This document shows positions 1-11,183 of a stretch of DNA of 62,000 nucleotides, piece after piece (position 1 is the first letter of the stretch; each line of letters opens with the position of its first letter). This DNA is from Prorocentrum cordatum (Eukaryota; Sar; Dinophyceae; Prorocentrales; Prorocentraceae), in contig CAUYUJ010016149.1 in NCBI GenBank assembly GCA_963575745.1, positions 781,604 through 843,603 of the forward strand, in the 5' to 3' direction. A model generated the notes under the pieces. That model was not told where the DNA came from. It ran no database searches and saw only the letters and a list, made by a program, of their open reading frames with translations. A program made the position numbers and the translations under genes.

Positions 1-737
1 TGGTTTGAAGCGTATTTGCCTTTACTGTTGCCAGCGACTAGACTACAAGCTTTCCAGTCGAGGGAATACAGTTTGCGCCATTGAGATCTGTGAGGTTGCA
101 TGGCTGGTGCAGTTTCTATCAGCATGCGCGCGCGTTTGACACCAAGAGTGTGACCAAGACTTCTTGGTGCAGCCCTTTCTGGCGCAGCCCTTGCTGTAAT
201 GACCTGCCCCACGCTCGTGCCGTGCTTGACTCGTCGTGCCCTGGCGGCCGCCTTGGCCCTTCCTGAGACGTATTGGCGCCTCCGGGGCCGTTCTGGGCTC
301 TTCTCGAGAGGTTTGAGAGAACTATGTGTGTGTGTGTGATTTCGGATGTCGAATGCGATGCCACAAAACAACGGAGAGACTGCTGCTCTTCGGCACCGAG
401 CTCGGCCTCCAGAGACACGCAGTTCTCTCAGGGCGTCCCCTCGCACTCCCCGGGGGGCAGCCTTGCGCCCCGGATCCGTTTTTGATGGCCCCAGGGCCCG
501 ACAACGGCTCCCGAGGGCCGACAACGAGGAAAACCGCCCGAGATGATACACAGAAGTTAGTCGGGCGAAAGACCCAATCATTCTCCGACGAAGGAGATGG
601 CGGAGGCTGCGTGTTTCTTCTTGAAGGCGAGCTCGACTCCGGAGACGCGCAGCTCTCAGGGGGCGTCCCCGCACTCCCCGACGGAGGAGTCGGAGGAGGC
701 TGCGTTTTTTTTGGAGTCGATCTCGACTTCAGAAATC
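1..737. other. Gene-free stretch with three copies of a ~45-60 bp direct repeat
   Basis: I see no convincing gene. A GC-rich motif containing GACGCGCAGCTCT followed by GGGCGTCCCC and CACTCCCCGACGG occurs near 414-460 and 648-700, and again just downstream at 910-970. The short open frames here overlap on both strands and lack protein-like composition. Confidence 0.5.
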
Positions 738-905
738 GGTGGTGAGTTCAGGGGGGGGAAGTGAGAAGGGGCGGGCCTTCTGAGAAGCTTTCAAAGCCTT
801 AACCGACAACACCGAAATCTCCTTAGAAGGCGCGAGTGTTTCGGAGGAGCCCCGCCGCCTTCCGAGAGGGCCCTCTCCTCACTTCCCCGCCCTCGCTCGC
901 CGCCG
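738..905. mobile_element. Foldback (MITE-like) element, family G, copy 1
   Basis: The left end (738-780) reads GGTGGTGAGTTC then a G run and GAAGTGAGAAGG. The right end (866-905) is its imperfect reverse complement, ending CTCGCTCGCCGCC. The arms are about 40 bp around ~85 bp of interior. A second copy lies at 14,054-14,245 with better-preserved ends. No transposase is encoded. Confidence 0.55.
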
Positions 906-2270
906 AAGAGACGCGCAGCTCTTTCCGGGCGTCCCCCGCGCTCCCCGACGGGAGGGGTCGGCGGAGGCCTCCCCCGGGCTCCGCCATCCTGGGTGGGGCC
1001 CCCGGCGGCGCCTCTCGGGAGAGGCCCGCCGCGAGCGAGGGGGGCGGGGCCCGGAGAGGAGAGGGGCTCGTGGGCGGCTTCCGCCATGCATTCTCGTAGG
1101 TGTCGGCCCCGCTCGCCGGGGGGGGGAATGTCCGCCCCACCTGTTCGCATCTCTCGGGGCCGGATTCTGGCACGACCTTGCTGGAGCGTCAGCCAGAGTG
1201 CGGCGGATTCAGAGGCAGTGGAGGATGCCTGCCTTTCTGCCTGCTTGCCTGCTCTCGTGGGCGAAAGACAGATCCGTATCCGCGGCCTCGCGGGCCGGGC
1301 CCCTTGGCCGCGCCCCCGCGGGTACCAGGCGTTTTGGTCGCGGATGCCCCGCGAGGAACGCATCCGTACGACCGTGTATCCGACGAATCGCGCCCAAGAA
1401 TCCAGACCGCGACGGCGCGGATACATTTATGTTCGCAGCGGCCGCCAGCACTCACCGAGCGTGTTCACTACTCGCAAAGTGCCAACTCGCAAACGTCCGA
1501 AAAACACATGCCTGCTTCGATGTATAGTTTATCGCAGATCCCCCGCGGCGGATCCAGGCCTTTTGCGAGTAGTTACTTTGCGAGTAGCGGGACGCGCTCG
1601 TCCGAGCACAGCCCTGCCAGGCCGCGCCTGCTCGTGAGCGGCAGCCGCCGTGGCAGCGCGTTTGCCTCGCACTGCCCGAGCTCCACCCCGGACCGTGCGA
1701 GGGCGGCACTCCTGCAGCAGGGGAGCTGCGGGGCGCCAGCGCCGCGCCGCGGAGCAGGGCGGTCCGATGTCGTCGTCGTCGCCGTCGTCGTCGCCGTCGT
1801 CGCCGCGGGGAGGGGTGAGGGCCAGGGGGCGTGGGTGTCGTGGCCGGTGTCATGAAGTCCCCGAGACTTCGTGGCCACCGCTTCTGCTCGTGCCTTCGCC
1901 GCGCTCTCGGGCCCCCCCCCCGTCGTCCGCGCGCGTGCCTCGGGCCAGGGTGCGCGGACCGCCCTCTCTCGGGCTCCCCCGTCCGTCGGCGCACCCGGGT
2001 TTGGGGCCCCTGCAGGGCCCTGGGACCGACAGGGGATGGCCCAGGGAGAGGCTCCACCGCTTCGGAGTGTGTCCTCATCCACCTCTTCGGAGCCGTGCCC
2101 TGGGATCTCGAGGAGCAGCGGACGTAGAGATCTGGCCGCCCGCATTGGCGGGCAGATATCCATATTCGCCGCTCCCCGAGTCCTCGGAATACGACCTAGC
2201 AGCAGTGGATATTGCTAGATTCTGGCGGCGCGGAAACAGCGGCTTCGGGGAAGCGGGGGACAATCGATGA

Positions 2271-2271
<1 letters not shown>
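906..2271. other. GC-rich stretch without a recognisable gene
   Basis: No supported gene. It contains a reversed pair of the family G terminus near 886-905 and 1,028-1,048 and a short TCG/GCC run at 1,767-1,803. Open frames on both strands reflect the high GC content. Confidence 0.5.
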
Positions 2272-2306
<35 letters not shown>

Positions 2307-2577
2307 CCACCACAACAACAACCACAACAACCACAACCACAACCACAACCACAACCCACAACCACAACCACAACCACAACCACAACCCACAACCCACAAC
2401 CCACAACCACAACCCACAACCACAACCCACAACCACAACCCACAACCACAACCCACAACCACAACAGCCACAACAACCACAACAACCACAACAACCACAA
2501 CAACCACAGCAACCACAACAACCTCAACCACAACAACAACAACCACAACCACAACAGCAGCAGCAACAACAACAACG
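2272..2577. repeat. CAA/CCACAA low-complexity tandem repeat
   Basis: About 300 bp of AACAAC grading into ACCACA and ACCCACA units on the plus strand. Translated, it gives Asn-, Thr- or His-rich frames, or Val/Leu-rich frames on the other strand; these are products of the repeat, not genes. Confidence 0.95.
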
Positions 2578-2693
2578 CGGAGGTCCGTGCAGATCTCTTG
2601 GATCGGCGCATGACCCGTGGAGCGCGCCAGAGGTGGCGCCAGAGGCGCCGCCAGGGGGTCCAGTGCCGATCCAAAGGATCTGCGCGGACCTCC
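2578..2693. mobile_element. Foldback element, family J, copy 1
   Basis: The left arm 2,578-2,608 (GGAGGTCCGTGCAGATC...) is matched by the reverse complement of 2,666-2,693 (...GATCTGCGCGGACCTCC), giving arms of ~28 bp with few mismatches around ~60 bp of GC-rich interior. Related copies lie at 2,851-2,980 and 6,189-6,325. Confidence 0.6.
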
Positions 2694-2850
2694 AAAGTGT
2701 TATGTGTATGTCATCGCTTAGTTCTCTGGGAAAAGCGCCATGGTCCAGGACCCGCTTCCCTCATGCCAGGGTGCTGCTCGTTCGCGAGAGGCGCATGAGT
2801 TCTCAGGAGCTGCTGGCGGGCGCAGCGCACCCGCCGCGCGCTGCAGAACG

Positions 2851-2980
2851 GTGGCGAAGGCTGACCTTGGACCCGCGCTGGGGCCCCTTGGCGACGCCTC
2901 CGGCGCCGCCCCTGGCGCGCCCTGCGCGCTAGGGAGGGGGGTCCAGTGCAGGTCCAAGAAGTCCGCGCGGAGCGCCAAAA
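2851..2980. mobile_element. Foldback element, family J, degenerate copy
   Basis: The right arm (2,941-2,980, with GTCCAGTGCAGGTCC and GTCCGCGCGGAGC) and the interior (CGCCTCCGGCGCC) match the copy at 6,189-6,325. The left arm near 2,851-2,878 is eroded. Confidence 0.4.
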
Positions 2981-3560
2981 GTTTGTGCGTATGCCGTCTT
3001 TTCCGCCTTCTGCACCCGTGGCAGGTTGTTTGCCATTCCCAGGGAGTCACGGGCGCGGCGGTGAGCTCCCCGGGCGCCCTCACGCCTCGCCGCTCTCGTC
3101 GCCTGCGAGGCTCCACCCGCGCTCTGCCGGCGGGGCGGCGGGCAGGGCAGCACCGGAGAGCTCGGCTCGCCCGGGGACGTGCAGGCGCGGCGCAGCGTCC
3201 ACTTTGCGTCACAAGACGAGGTCGCGGCCAGCCAGCCTCTCTGAAGACTGCCCATGCATGCAGAGCCCTTGTCGATCCGACGGAACCGATTCGACATCAG
3301 TGTCGGCCAGCTCGATCAGACTCGATCTCGGTATTCCGACGATCCGATGCAGCCCGATGTTTGCATGGCGCTGTTATGCATCCTGGCGCGGCCGATCGGT
3401 CCGAGTTTGGCTCCGTGCCGATGCGGCCCGATGCGATGCGTGCCCCGATCCGATCCGACATCGGTCAAAGTTGACCGTTCACGCTTACGCCTGCTCGTCT
3501 GCGCGCGCGCTTCAGCCCATATCTCACGTCTCAGCCCACAGTGGGGGCGACAAAGGCTGC
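2981..3560. other. No gene seen; cryptic CGATCCGA-rich repeats
   Basis: Positions ~3,270-3,475 are built from scrambled CGATCCGA, CCGATGC and GATCGG words. I see no protein-like frame. Confidence 0.45.
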
Positions 3561-3568
3561 GCGTTGAG

Positions 3569-3742
3569 TTAAGTCGGGCCTGTCCCCCTACAGGGCGATT
3601 TTCGACGAAAAATGAAAAATACCCGGAAAGTGGTCCGAAAATAGTCTGGGGACTATTTTTTAAGAAACCTTTTTGGTGTATGTTTGAAGTATGTTTTACT
3701 TTTCGTCCAAAATCCCCCTGTAGGGGGACAGGCCCGACTTAA
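3569..3742. mobile_element. 174-bp MITE, family A, intact with 8-bp target duplication
   Basis: The terminal inverted repeats are perfect over 27 bp, beginning TTAAGTCGGGCCTGT and continuing to CTACAGGG; the right end is the exact reverse complement. The octamer GCGTTGAG lies directly outside both ends (3,561-3,568 and 3,743-3,750), a clean target-site duplication. The interior is AT-rich and non-coding. An 8-bp duplication fits hAT-like or similar DDE transposases (family knowledge); the transposase itself is not here. It is the youngest-looking of four family members in the window. Confidence 0.85.
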
Positions 3743-3750
3743 GCGTTGAG

Positions 3751-4039
3751 GGGAGAGTCCCGAGAGCGCCCACATCGCTCCCCAGGGGTTTTCTTCCCTG
3801 CCTCTCGTCCCTGCCTGCGGTTCTCTTCCTTGCCTGCTCGTCCCTGCGCTCTCGCAGGCGAGGCGCCGAAGGAGGGGGGGGCGCCGCCTCGGGTTCGGAG
3901 GGGGCTCGCCGTCCCCGGCACAGTCCTTCTTGGGTGCTTCCTCGCTGCGCTCCTCGTGCGCCCACCCGCTCACGGGGCCAGACCGCGGGCCCCGCTCCTC
4001 CTCTGGCGTCGGGGGCCCCGAGGCGGGGAGCAATGCAGA
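3751..4039. other. No gene seen
   Basis: GC-rich sequence with open frames on both strands but no protein-like segment or clear repeat. Confidence 0.4.
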
Positions 4040-4190
4040 GGGGCAGCAGTCGGGGCGCCAGGCTCTGCAAGATCGGGCAGCAGTCAGGGGTGCACGGACC
4101 TGGGCCTGCGTGCAGGAGCATGCAGGATCCCGTCGGATCCTGCAAAGCCCGGCTGACCCGGGCCTGGGCTGACCCGGGGTCAGTGGATCC
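4040..4190. repeat. GCAGGATCC / CTGACCCGGG repeat block, copy 1
   Basis: Shares the words CTGCAAGATC, GCAGGATCC and CTGACCCGGG with the block at 5,060-5,240. Many words are palindromic (GGATCC, CTGCAG, CCCGGG), so the block could fold. Confidence 0.5.
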
Positions 4191-4275
4191 CCGCTAGCGT
4201 TCCTGATGGTGGTAGCTTGACTGCATGTTTGCATCTCGGACGCCTCAGGACGCTGCACTGCCCGCCCCCTTACCC

Positions 4276-4452
4276 ACCGGTCGTTGAAAGTAGTTATTAT
4301 TGGAGTCTACGATTCCAATCTACTTTCAGCGCCTCCCTACTTCAATGATCGAGTGGCTTCACCTTGTCCGTCTTCCTTGAGGGGCCGGCGGAACCCAATC
4401 TATTTTCAATTCTTTCCTACTTCATGTTTCTACCCACTTCTTCCAACCGATG
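4276..4452. mobile_element. MITE-like element, family B, copy 1
   Basis: The left end CCACCGGTCGTTGAAAGTAG and the reverse complement of the right end (CCATCGGTTGGAAGAAG) are imperfect inverted repeats. The interior shares CTACTTTCAGCGCC and CAATCTA words with a second copy at 16,273-16,448. An internal hairpin spans ~4,284-4,330. Confidence 0.55.
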
Positions 4453-5059
4453 GGCACGGCAGGTTCGCGTCGTGCCGATTGGCGGCGACCCCACCGCGTG
4501 CGTTTAAGGTTGAATGCCGCCCGTGGCCCAGAGTCGGCCCGTCGTTGAAAGATCCGGCATTCACGGAACGTCCGATCGTTCAAGTTTGAACGACCCGGGT
4601 CGGCACGACACGAACCTACTGTATCTCAGCGCTTTGGAGGCGACGATAGGGGCGAATAGCCCAGGGGAGAGCAACACATGTATCCGGGCGAATACGTGTA
4701 ATCAAGGGAGGAGAAACCACCCGGACCGGACAATTGGCGTTTACTAAACGGCACTGGGCGTTTCCTAAATGGCCCTGCCCTGTTTGATTCCCTCTTTGGG
4801 TGCGTTTACGAAACGGCTTCGCGTGTCGGGGTGGATAGCATCGGCTTGGATTTTCTGCCCTCGTCTTCGCCGCCGCCGAGTCGCCGCCGCGGGGGGCGTT
4901 CCCGAAGAGGAGGCCTCCGCCGGGGAGGGCGCTCCGCGCGGGGGCAGCTCGTCTGGGGAGCGGCCGGTTCGCGCCGGGTGGGCGCGGCGGCGGCCCCGGC
5001 GCGGAAAGGTCGAGGTTCCTCGGGAGCCTCGAGACGGGGTCGATGCATGCGGGGGTCCG
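4453..5059. other. No gene seen
   Basis: Mixed-composition sequence; frames on either strand are not protein-like and no tandem repeat is obvious. Confidence 0.4.
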
Positions 5060-5240
5060 CCAGCGCGCCCGATCTTGCAGGATCCTGCAGGGCCAGGGTC
5101 GCATTGACCCGGGTTTGGGTGCAGGATCCTGCAGGCTCCTGCAGGATCCTTCGCATTGACCCGGGCTTGGGTGCAGGATCTTGCAGGCTCCTGCAAGGCC
5201 CGACTGACCTGGGTCTGGATTGACCCGGGTCAGAAGATCC
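5060..5240. repeat. GCAGGATCC / TTGACCCGGG repeat block, copy 2
   Basis: Three short units of ~60 bp, each with GCAGGATC(C/T)TGCAGG followed by TTGACCCGGG(T/C)TTGGGTG. Related to 4,040-4,190. Confidence 0.55.
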
Positions 5241-5245
5241 CCGAG

Positions 5246-5637
5246 TTCAAGGCGGGCCTGCCCTCTCTGCAGGAAGAAATCTAAAATCGGAAATTGGAAC
5301 ATATACATTACCAGTGGGGGGTTTTGTTTCAATCCCACAACTTTTTGGGGGCCTCGGGGGCGACGTTTTGGGTGGAGTGGTGTATACTTCTTTCCCGTTT
5401 TCCAAGGGACCATCGAAAAATGTATACACCAGGATCCCGTATACACAAGGATCCGCTTTCCTGTGCGAATTTCAGCGCAGGGTCGGGAAAAGCGTCGGTG
5501 TATAGAGTTGGTTCCCCTATAAAAAGTATTCAAAAGATGCCCCCCAAATGGGCAAAAATAGTCAATCAATCGTCCCCAGACTATATTTTGGCTAATTTTG
5601 AATATATTCCTCCTGCAGAGGGACAGGCCCGACTGAA
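5246..5637. mobile_element. Long family A MITE-like element
   Basis: The ends match the family A termini with changes: left TTCAAGGCGGGCCTG with CTGCAGGA, right TCCTGCAGAGGGACAGG then CCCGACTGAA. The interior (~330 bp) is AT-richer and unlike the 174-bp copy. I see no target duplication. Confidence 0.5.
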
Positions 5638-5810
5638 CGGAAAGCATGTGGTTTCCACGAAATGTTCTTAGGACAGTTCTGGCGGAGTCTGTTTTATTTT
5701 CGCACATCGGGTTTATGTTCTAAGAACATTGGTCTTGTTTTTAGAACTTTGCCGGGTTATACGAACATTGCGTGGTAGGACTATAGGAATGCCGGGACGG
5801 TCGGTCCCTG

Positions 5811-5975
5811 CTCAACAGGCATGCCCCTCTACAGGAGGAATCTTAAACTATATTCAAAACATAGGGTGGGGTCGATTTTGTGTTCGGTTGTGTTTGCTTA
5901 TTTTGTTTTGCGTGCTCTGCTTGACTTTTTGTTTCTTCTTCCAAGATCCGTCTGCAGGAGGACATGCCCGGCCTG
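5811..5975. mobile_element. Degenerate family A MITE-like element
   Basis: Left end CTCAACAGGCATGCCCCTC then TACAGGAGGAAT; right end CTGCAGGAGGACATGCCCGG. These are recognisable but eroded family A inverted repeats around ~110 bp of T-rich interior. Confidence 0.4.
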
Positions 5976-6188
5976 CGGTCAATGTGGAACGACGCTGGTG
6001 GCCCAGAGTCGGCCAATAAGGAGCCATGCGCCGATCAAGAAGCCGCCAATCGTTCAAGGTTGAAAGATCCACGTGGTGTCAGAAGCCAGCGCCGGGGTCG
6101 CGACGACACGGGCTTGCCGTATCATTGCGACGCTGTAGCACTACAGCACGTATTCTCTCAAGAAAGAAATTGCAACATTATGTAATTT

Positions 6189-6325
6189 CGGAGATCCGCG
6201 CGGCTTTCTCGGATCGGCGCCTTGGCTCCTGGTGGTGCCTCCGGTGCCGCCTCTGTCCTGCTCTGCGCGCCAGGGAGGGGGGGGGGGGTCCAGCGCGGAT
6301 CCGAGAAGACCCGCGCGGAGCTCCG
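6189..6325. mobile_element. Foldback element, family J, copy 2
   Basis: The left arm (6,189-6,221, CGGAGATCCGCGCGG then TTTCTCGGATC) pairs with the right arm (6,292-6,325) over ~32 bp with a few mismatches; the interior contains a G run. Same family as 2,578-2,693. Confidence 0.6.
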
Positions 6326-6529
6326 AGGAAATCACGTTCACGTGCCTGTTATTGAATCGCTTCGCTCATTCCGCCGGCCCGTGATATGGCATCGCTGGTT
6401 TTTGTCTGTGTGTTCGTTGCCCATGTTGCGCTCTTGGGGGCGGGTGTCGTTCGGACGCGTTGCGTGGGGAGTTTTGATGGTGAAGCAGTTCCCTGGGGGT
6501 CGTCTCTCGATGGGGCGAAATAGAGTCGT

Positions 6530-7200
6530 CGTCAAGATGCTTCTTTGGGGGGCCTCTTGGGGTCTGTTGAGAGGCCGTTCGGGGGCGCCTGGGAGACATG
6601 TTTGAAGCCTTCTGGGGCTTCTTTTGGGCCTCCTGGGAGTCTCCTGGGGCCTCTTGGCGACATCTTGGGGCCTCTTGGAGGCCTCTTGGGGCCTCTTTGG
6701 GACCTCCTGGGCGCCTTCTGGGACGGAGGGCTCCATTTTTGAGTTCTCGGTATCCCTCCTGAGTCCCTCTTGGGCCCGTCTTGGGGCCTCTTGGTCCGTC
6801 TTGGGCGGCACTTGGGCCGTCTTGAGGGCTCTCTTGGGTCGTTTCGGCGCCGTCTTGGGAGCTTCGTGGGCCGTCTTGGAGCGGTCTTGGGGGCCTCTTG
6901 GGCCGTCTTGGAGCGTCCGGAAGCCGAAAAAGCCAGAACACAAAAAACATCGAAAAAACCAATGAAAATCAACGATTTTGGCCTCTTGGGGCTCTCTTCG
7001 GAGGCCTCTTGGAAGGCTCTTGGGGCGTCTTGGAGGCCTCTTGGGCTGTCTTGGGGGCCTTTTGGGCCGTCTTGGGGTCATCTTCGGCGTCTTCGAGCGC
7101 TCTTTGGGCGTCTCGGGGGCCTCTTGGGCAGTCTTGGGGGCCTCTTGGGGCACTCTGAGCGCGCTCTGGGGAGCCTGAGAGGCCGCACCCAGAAGGAAAA
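6530..7200 (-). repeat. CCCAAGAGGCC-type satellite, minus orientation
   Basis: Degenerate tandem CTTGGGGCCTCTTGG and GGCCGTCTTGGG units with one AT-rich island (~6,930-6,985). It is the reverse orientation of the satellite inside the elements at 19.9 and 27.5 kb. The lack of stops gives long Trp/Leu/Gly or Pro/Arg/Lys frames that are not genes. Confidence 0.75.
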
Positions 7201-7595
7201 CCATCTCTGAGTAGACTTGGTCGGGCGGCGACCGGGCGTTGGTCGGGGTACTTTTCGCCGGGGGACCCCCAGGGGCCGCCCCGCGCGCGCGAACTAGAAA
7301 TACTGTTAATACTGTTAACCAGTTACCGGAGATCTTAGCACGTCCTGGCCCGTTGGGCCGGCGAATTTTTCCAACATCTGCATTGCAGACCTCCCGCGCT
7401 GCCGCGGCGCGGGGCTCTCCAGAGAGCCGCGCGCTGGACGGGCATGCGCCGCAGCACTGCACCGCCGTGTCGCCTTTGCGCGGCCCCGCGGCGCCGCAGC
7501 GCTGTCGCGGTGCAGCGGCACGGGGCTCTGCGGCAGCAGCGCTGTTTTGACCCATTCCTTCGGCGCTGCCTTTGGTGATCGAAGGAGTTGGCACC
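7201..7595. other. No gene seen
   Basis: GC-rich with scattered CGCGGCGC and GCAGCGCTG words; no supported coding frame. Confidence 0.4.
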
Positions 7596-7764
7596 TACAC
7601 CTTAGGCGATGCTTAAGAAAACCAAAGTTCTCGGCCAGAGTCTCGATTATTCTTAATGTTTCAATGTAAGTCCTAAGATTTTGATAGAAGTTCTGGGTTT
7701 CTTTTCAAATTCTGAGATTCTGATTTTCTTAACCCATGATTTCTTAAGCATTTCGCAGGGTGTA
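7596..7764. mobile_element. 169-bp AT-rich MITE-like element, family C
   Basis: The left end TACACCTTAGGCGATGCTT, continuing AAGAAA, is matched by the reverse complement of the right end (TACACCCTGCGAAATGCTT, then AAGAAA), i.e. ~25-bp inverted repeats with four mismatches. The AT-rich interior stands out from its GC-rich surroundings. No target duplication. Confidence 0.6.
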
Positions 7765-8025
7765 TTCCTCGGCAGATGGCGGCGGAAGAGCGGCTGAAGT
7801 CGACGGAAGTAAAACGAGGTGGGCTTCTGCTGGAAGTAGTCGTCGGCCTCCCTGGGGATGGCCATATGTCTTTTGGTTCAGGGTTTTCAGAACCCGCCAT
7901 ATCGCTGCAGCATTGCATCGCTGTATCAGTTGAACTCCAGATCGCGATTCGTCGGCACAAGACTCCCTTGGAGCAGCGCGGTGGCCCAGATTCCCACGCA
8001 CCCCTCGACGTCGGTCCTCACATGC

Positions 8026-8563
8026 TCTTCACGGTTTCTGCGGCTGTTAAGCTGCATCCCCACACCCGCCCTCTTTCCGCCCCCACGCCCCCGTCCCCCA
8101 CGCACCTTCGCCTCATGGGCCCAGGCTTTCGCGGCGGTCCGTCGTTTTCCTGGTCCGTCTACGCCCGTCCCTCCTGCGGCTGTCCCCCCGCAGGAGATGC
8201 CCGGGCCCACCCACTGTGATCCCAGGCTTTCGCGGTGGTCAGCCGCTTTCCTAGTCCGTGCGGCCCGTCTTTCCTCCTGCGGCTGTCCCTGCAGGAGGTG
8301 CCCGGGCCCACCCACTGTCTTCACTATTTCTGTGGCTGTTAGCTGCGCCCTCCACCCATAGTGCGACCTTTGCCCCCGTCGCTCCCCGCCTCCGCTAGCA
8401 CACCTCCTCGGCCCCCGGCGCCCCCCCCGTGGCGCTGGGGCTGGTGCCAGCAGGTACCCTGGTCCAGGCCGTCCAGTCCCCTGCGGTTGTCCCCCCGCAG
8501 GAGGTGTTCGGGCCCACCCACAGTGCGACCGTGTCCTTGGCCCCCGTCGCTCTCCGCCTCCGC
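8026..8563. repeat. Degenerate duplicated block with CTGCGGCTGTCCC units
   Basis: Three units near 8,172-8,220, 8,274-8,322 and 8,470-8,525 share CTGCGGCTGTCCC, CCGCAGGAG and GGGCCCACCCAC. Flanking words (TCTTCAC with CTGTTA; GCCCCCGTCGCTC) are also duplicated, which suggests an older ~200-bp duplication. No gene. Confidence 0.55.
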
Positions 8564-9966
8564 TGGATCCGTTCGGGGGCCATGACTTGCCCGTGGTGCG
8601 CCGCTCGTTTGCCCAGAACGCCCCGCCGGCTGGGCGCCTGCGAGATGCAGGTTCTCTCCCCAAGGATGGTTCACGCCTTCCCCGACGGCCCGTTCGCTCA
8701 GTTGGATGTGGTCACGCGGCACCGTGCCTTACGACTGCAGCGGGGTGTTGGCTCTGCATTCGGCACAAGCAGACCCAACGCCGAGGAAAGGTAATCCGGG
8801 AGTGACGCTACTGCAACGTGGGCGCCGTCGCCACCACCAGTCGGGCCCGGTGGTCATTTTCGCTTGCTTCGTCTGAACTGCGGTTGAGCCTGCCCCGCCG
8901 CTGAGTCTGCATTTTCCACTGCTTGTTAGCTGCACGCTTGCGGTCGCGTGTGAGGCCGTTGTAATTTAGGTCTTTGCTACTCGGCACTTCCCTGACGGCG
9001 CGCGGCTTTTCCGCTTGCGCCCGCGAACAAAAAGTATCCCCACCAGCCCATCCAGACACACTGCCCACGGGAATTGTCTGGTGGAGGGGCGTACTTCGGC
9101 AAGCACACATTGAAGTGGTGCGGCCAACATGTGGAATATTAGATCTTTCGGGGAGCCAGATTGCCTTACTGTTTAAGGCTGTGTGGTATTGCCTGGATAT
9201 CCGATTATGTTGCACGCGCGACCCGCCTGGCAGCTGATCACCGCGCACATGTATGAATATATGTAAATAATCTGTTATATATACAAATATACGCATGCAT
9301 TGAACATGATTACACATTGGGATATCATATGTCCTTTGTTTCTCTGGCACTGTGCGCACATTTGGTGATTCGTCCGCACGTGTTCGGCTTGCGGATTTCA
9401 CGCGGGTGGTCTTGCAGGTGCGAGGGCGAAGGCGTGCAGAGGAGTATTGGTGACGATGATCGCAGGGCTCCGAGCAATCATGCCATTGCCATTTGGGATG
9501 ATGAGGGCGTGTCGGAAAAAAAAGACAAGGGAAATTGTGTGAGGAGATTGAATAGGGGAGTTTCAACTTCGGGGACCTGCCCCGTTTCCTCCCCAGCTGG
9601 CGCTGCTCTGCATGGCACCGGGGCAGTTTTCTTCTTCGCCCTTCTCGGCGAAGCCATGTCTGCTTGCCGTTGCGCTCCGGCTTAGGAGCCGGCGTCGGCC
9701 GTTGCATCAGCCCCTCCTTCTTGAGCGCCGCCGTCCCAGGCACCTTTTGCCGTCCATGATGCCCCCGCCGAAACCGCTGCGGCTCGAGTCTGAGAACACG
9801 GTCTCAGGCACTGATGTTACGTGTGGGTGTCTCTAGTCCGTGAAGCGAAAGAAAGTGCTGGGGCGAAGCCCCCAGCAGGCATGCTCAATCGGACGATGGC
9901 GCCGCTGGTGCTGGCCGTGCTGCTGCCGGTCGCGCTGGCTGCACCCAAGGAGGTGTCCAGGCTTCA
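8564..9966. other. No gene seen
   Basis: Mixed composition with an AT-rich patch at ~9,240-9,315. Frames on both strands lack protein-like composition, and I recognise no RNA gene. Confidence 0.4.
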
Positions 9967-10144
9967 GGCCTTCCAAGTGGGGTCGGAGTAGATGGGGTCG
10001 AGGGCTCGCGCCGGGTCGCCGATGCGTCGGCGACGCGTTTCTGAGCAGAGCCCGAGCTCCTCCGCACAGTCTTCGCCGATGCATCGCCGACCCTCTCCGG
10101 TACATCGTCGATCGCCGACGCGCTGGCGATGCGGCGCGATCCCC
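9967..10144. mobile_element. Foldback element, family Z, copy 1 (right end missing)
   Basis: The left end is GGCCTTCCAAGTGGGG then TCGGAGTAGATGGGG, followed by an interior of GCCGATGCATCGGCGA-like palindromic words. The expected right inverted repeat is absent, so the copy is truncated. Confidence 0.45.
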
Positions 10145-11183
10145 GCAGCCCCCCCGAGATCTGACGCTGCAAACAAACTTGCAACATCGGGCACAGCACG
10201 GCCGGAGCCCAGGACCCTACCTTCCCGCGCCATCTTTCCAGCAGCAGCGCCGCATTGATCTGCGAGGGCCCCTGGGCGAAGCTGCCCGTTGTGAAGAGAT
10301 TGCAACGGCCTGGGCGGAATTGCCCGCGAAACTGCCAAGCCTGGGCATCCCCGGAACGCTCTCGGCGAGGCGCGGCTGCTGCAACGCGCCAGGGGGCTGG
10401 GAAACCGCCAGGGATCGGCTATACGTAAGAGTGACTTTTCGCCAGACTGACATTTGGTGCGGGCATGGGCGCGATGCGATCGATACAGCAGCGTCTTGCG
10501 CGCTCGGGTTCGGCCTCCCCGCGGCCCCGGAAAGTTGCGCACCAACGGTCACTCTTGCCCAGGGTCACTCTTTCTTTAAGGAGGGGAAAGACACACAGAC
10601 ACAAAGAATCGTCGATTCATATTACATTGGATCAGGTCAGGACATTACGAGAATCGTCGAATCGGTCATGGGAAGTGAGGGGGAAGACGAAAATCAAGGA
10701 AAGAGCTGGAACAGGTGGGGAATCTTGGGATTTGTGTGTGTGCATTTCTTTCTGTGTCCCTGGGCCCCTCCACTCCTGCCTCTTGGCCCAGAGAACCGAC
10801 GGAGACCTCCGAAGCCCCGGCCGGAAGGCCCCCTCCACACTGCAGGCCGCGCGACCCCGAGGAGGGCGGCGGCCTGCGCCGCGGCCTGGGGCTGCAGGTC
10901 GGCTCCTTCGTGTGGACGGCGGGCGTCTCGCCGCGCCCCCCCGCGGCGGAGCTCGCGCGCCGGAAGGGCCCGGGCCCCGAGGCCTCGGAGTCGGCTACTC
11001 CAGATTTCATGATAAAAGGGAGGGGGTCTGGACCCTCCGAGACAAGCCATTTCAGACCTCCCCCGTGGGAGAACCCTCCAAAACATCGTCCCCAGACCCC
11101 CCAGGCCCTCCAAGATAGCCTGGAAGAGACCCCCCCCCGAAATGAGACCCCCCTCCCTTTATTACGAAATCTGGAGTATATGC
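10145..11183. other. No supported gene
   Basis: A short frame around 10,855-11,000 follows a CTGCAG acceptor-like site and could be exon sequence, but nothing in it is recognisable and the opposite strand is equally open. Words GAGTGACCTTT and CACTCTTGCCC near 10,430-10,580 relate to the repeat at 11,184. Confidence 0.35.

Noticed and set aside
2212-2613. Asn/Thr/His-rich frame as a prion-like protein gene
   Set aside because: It is the direct translation of a CAA/CCACAA tandem repeat with no flanking protein-like sequence.
5246-5637. Target-site duplications for the other family A, B, C and Z elements
   Set aside because: Flanks were compared by eye and no matching direct repeat was found, so these copies are old or their ends are misplaced.
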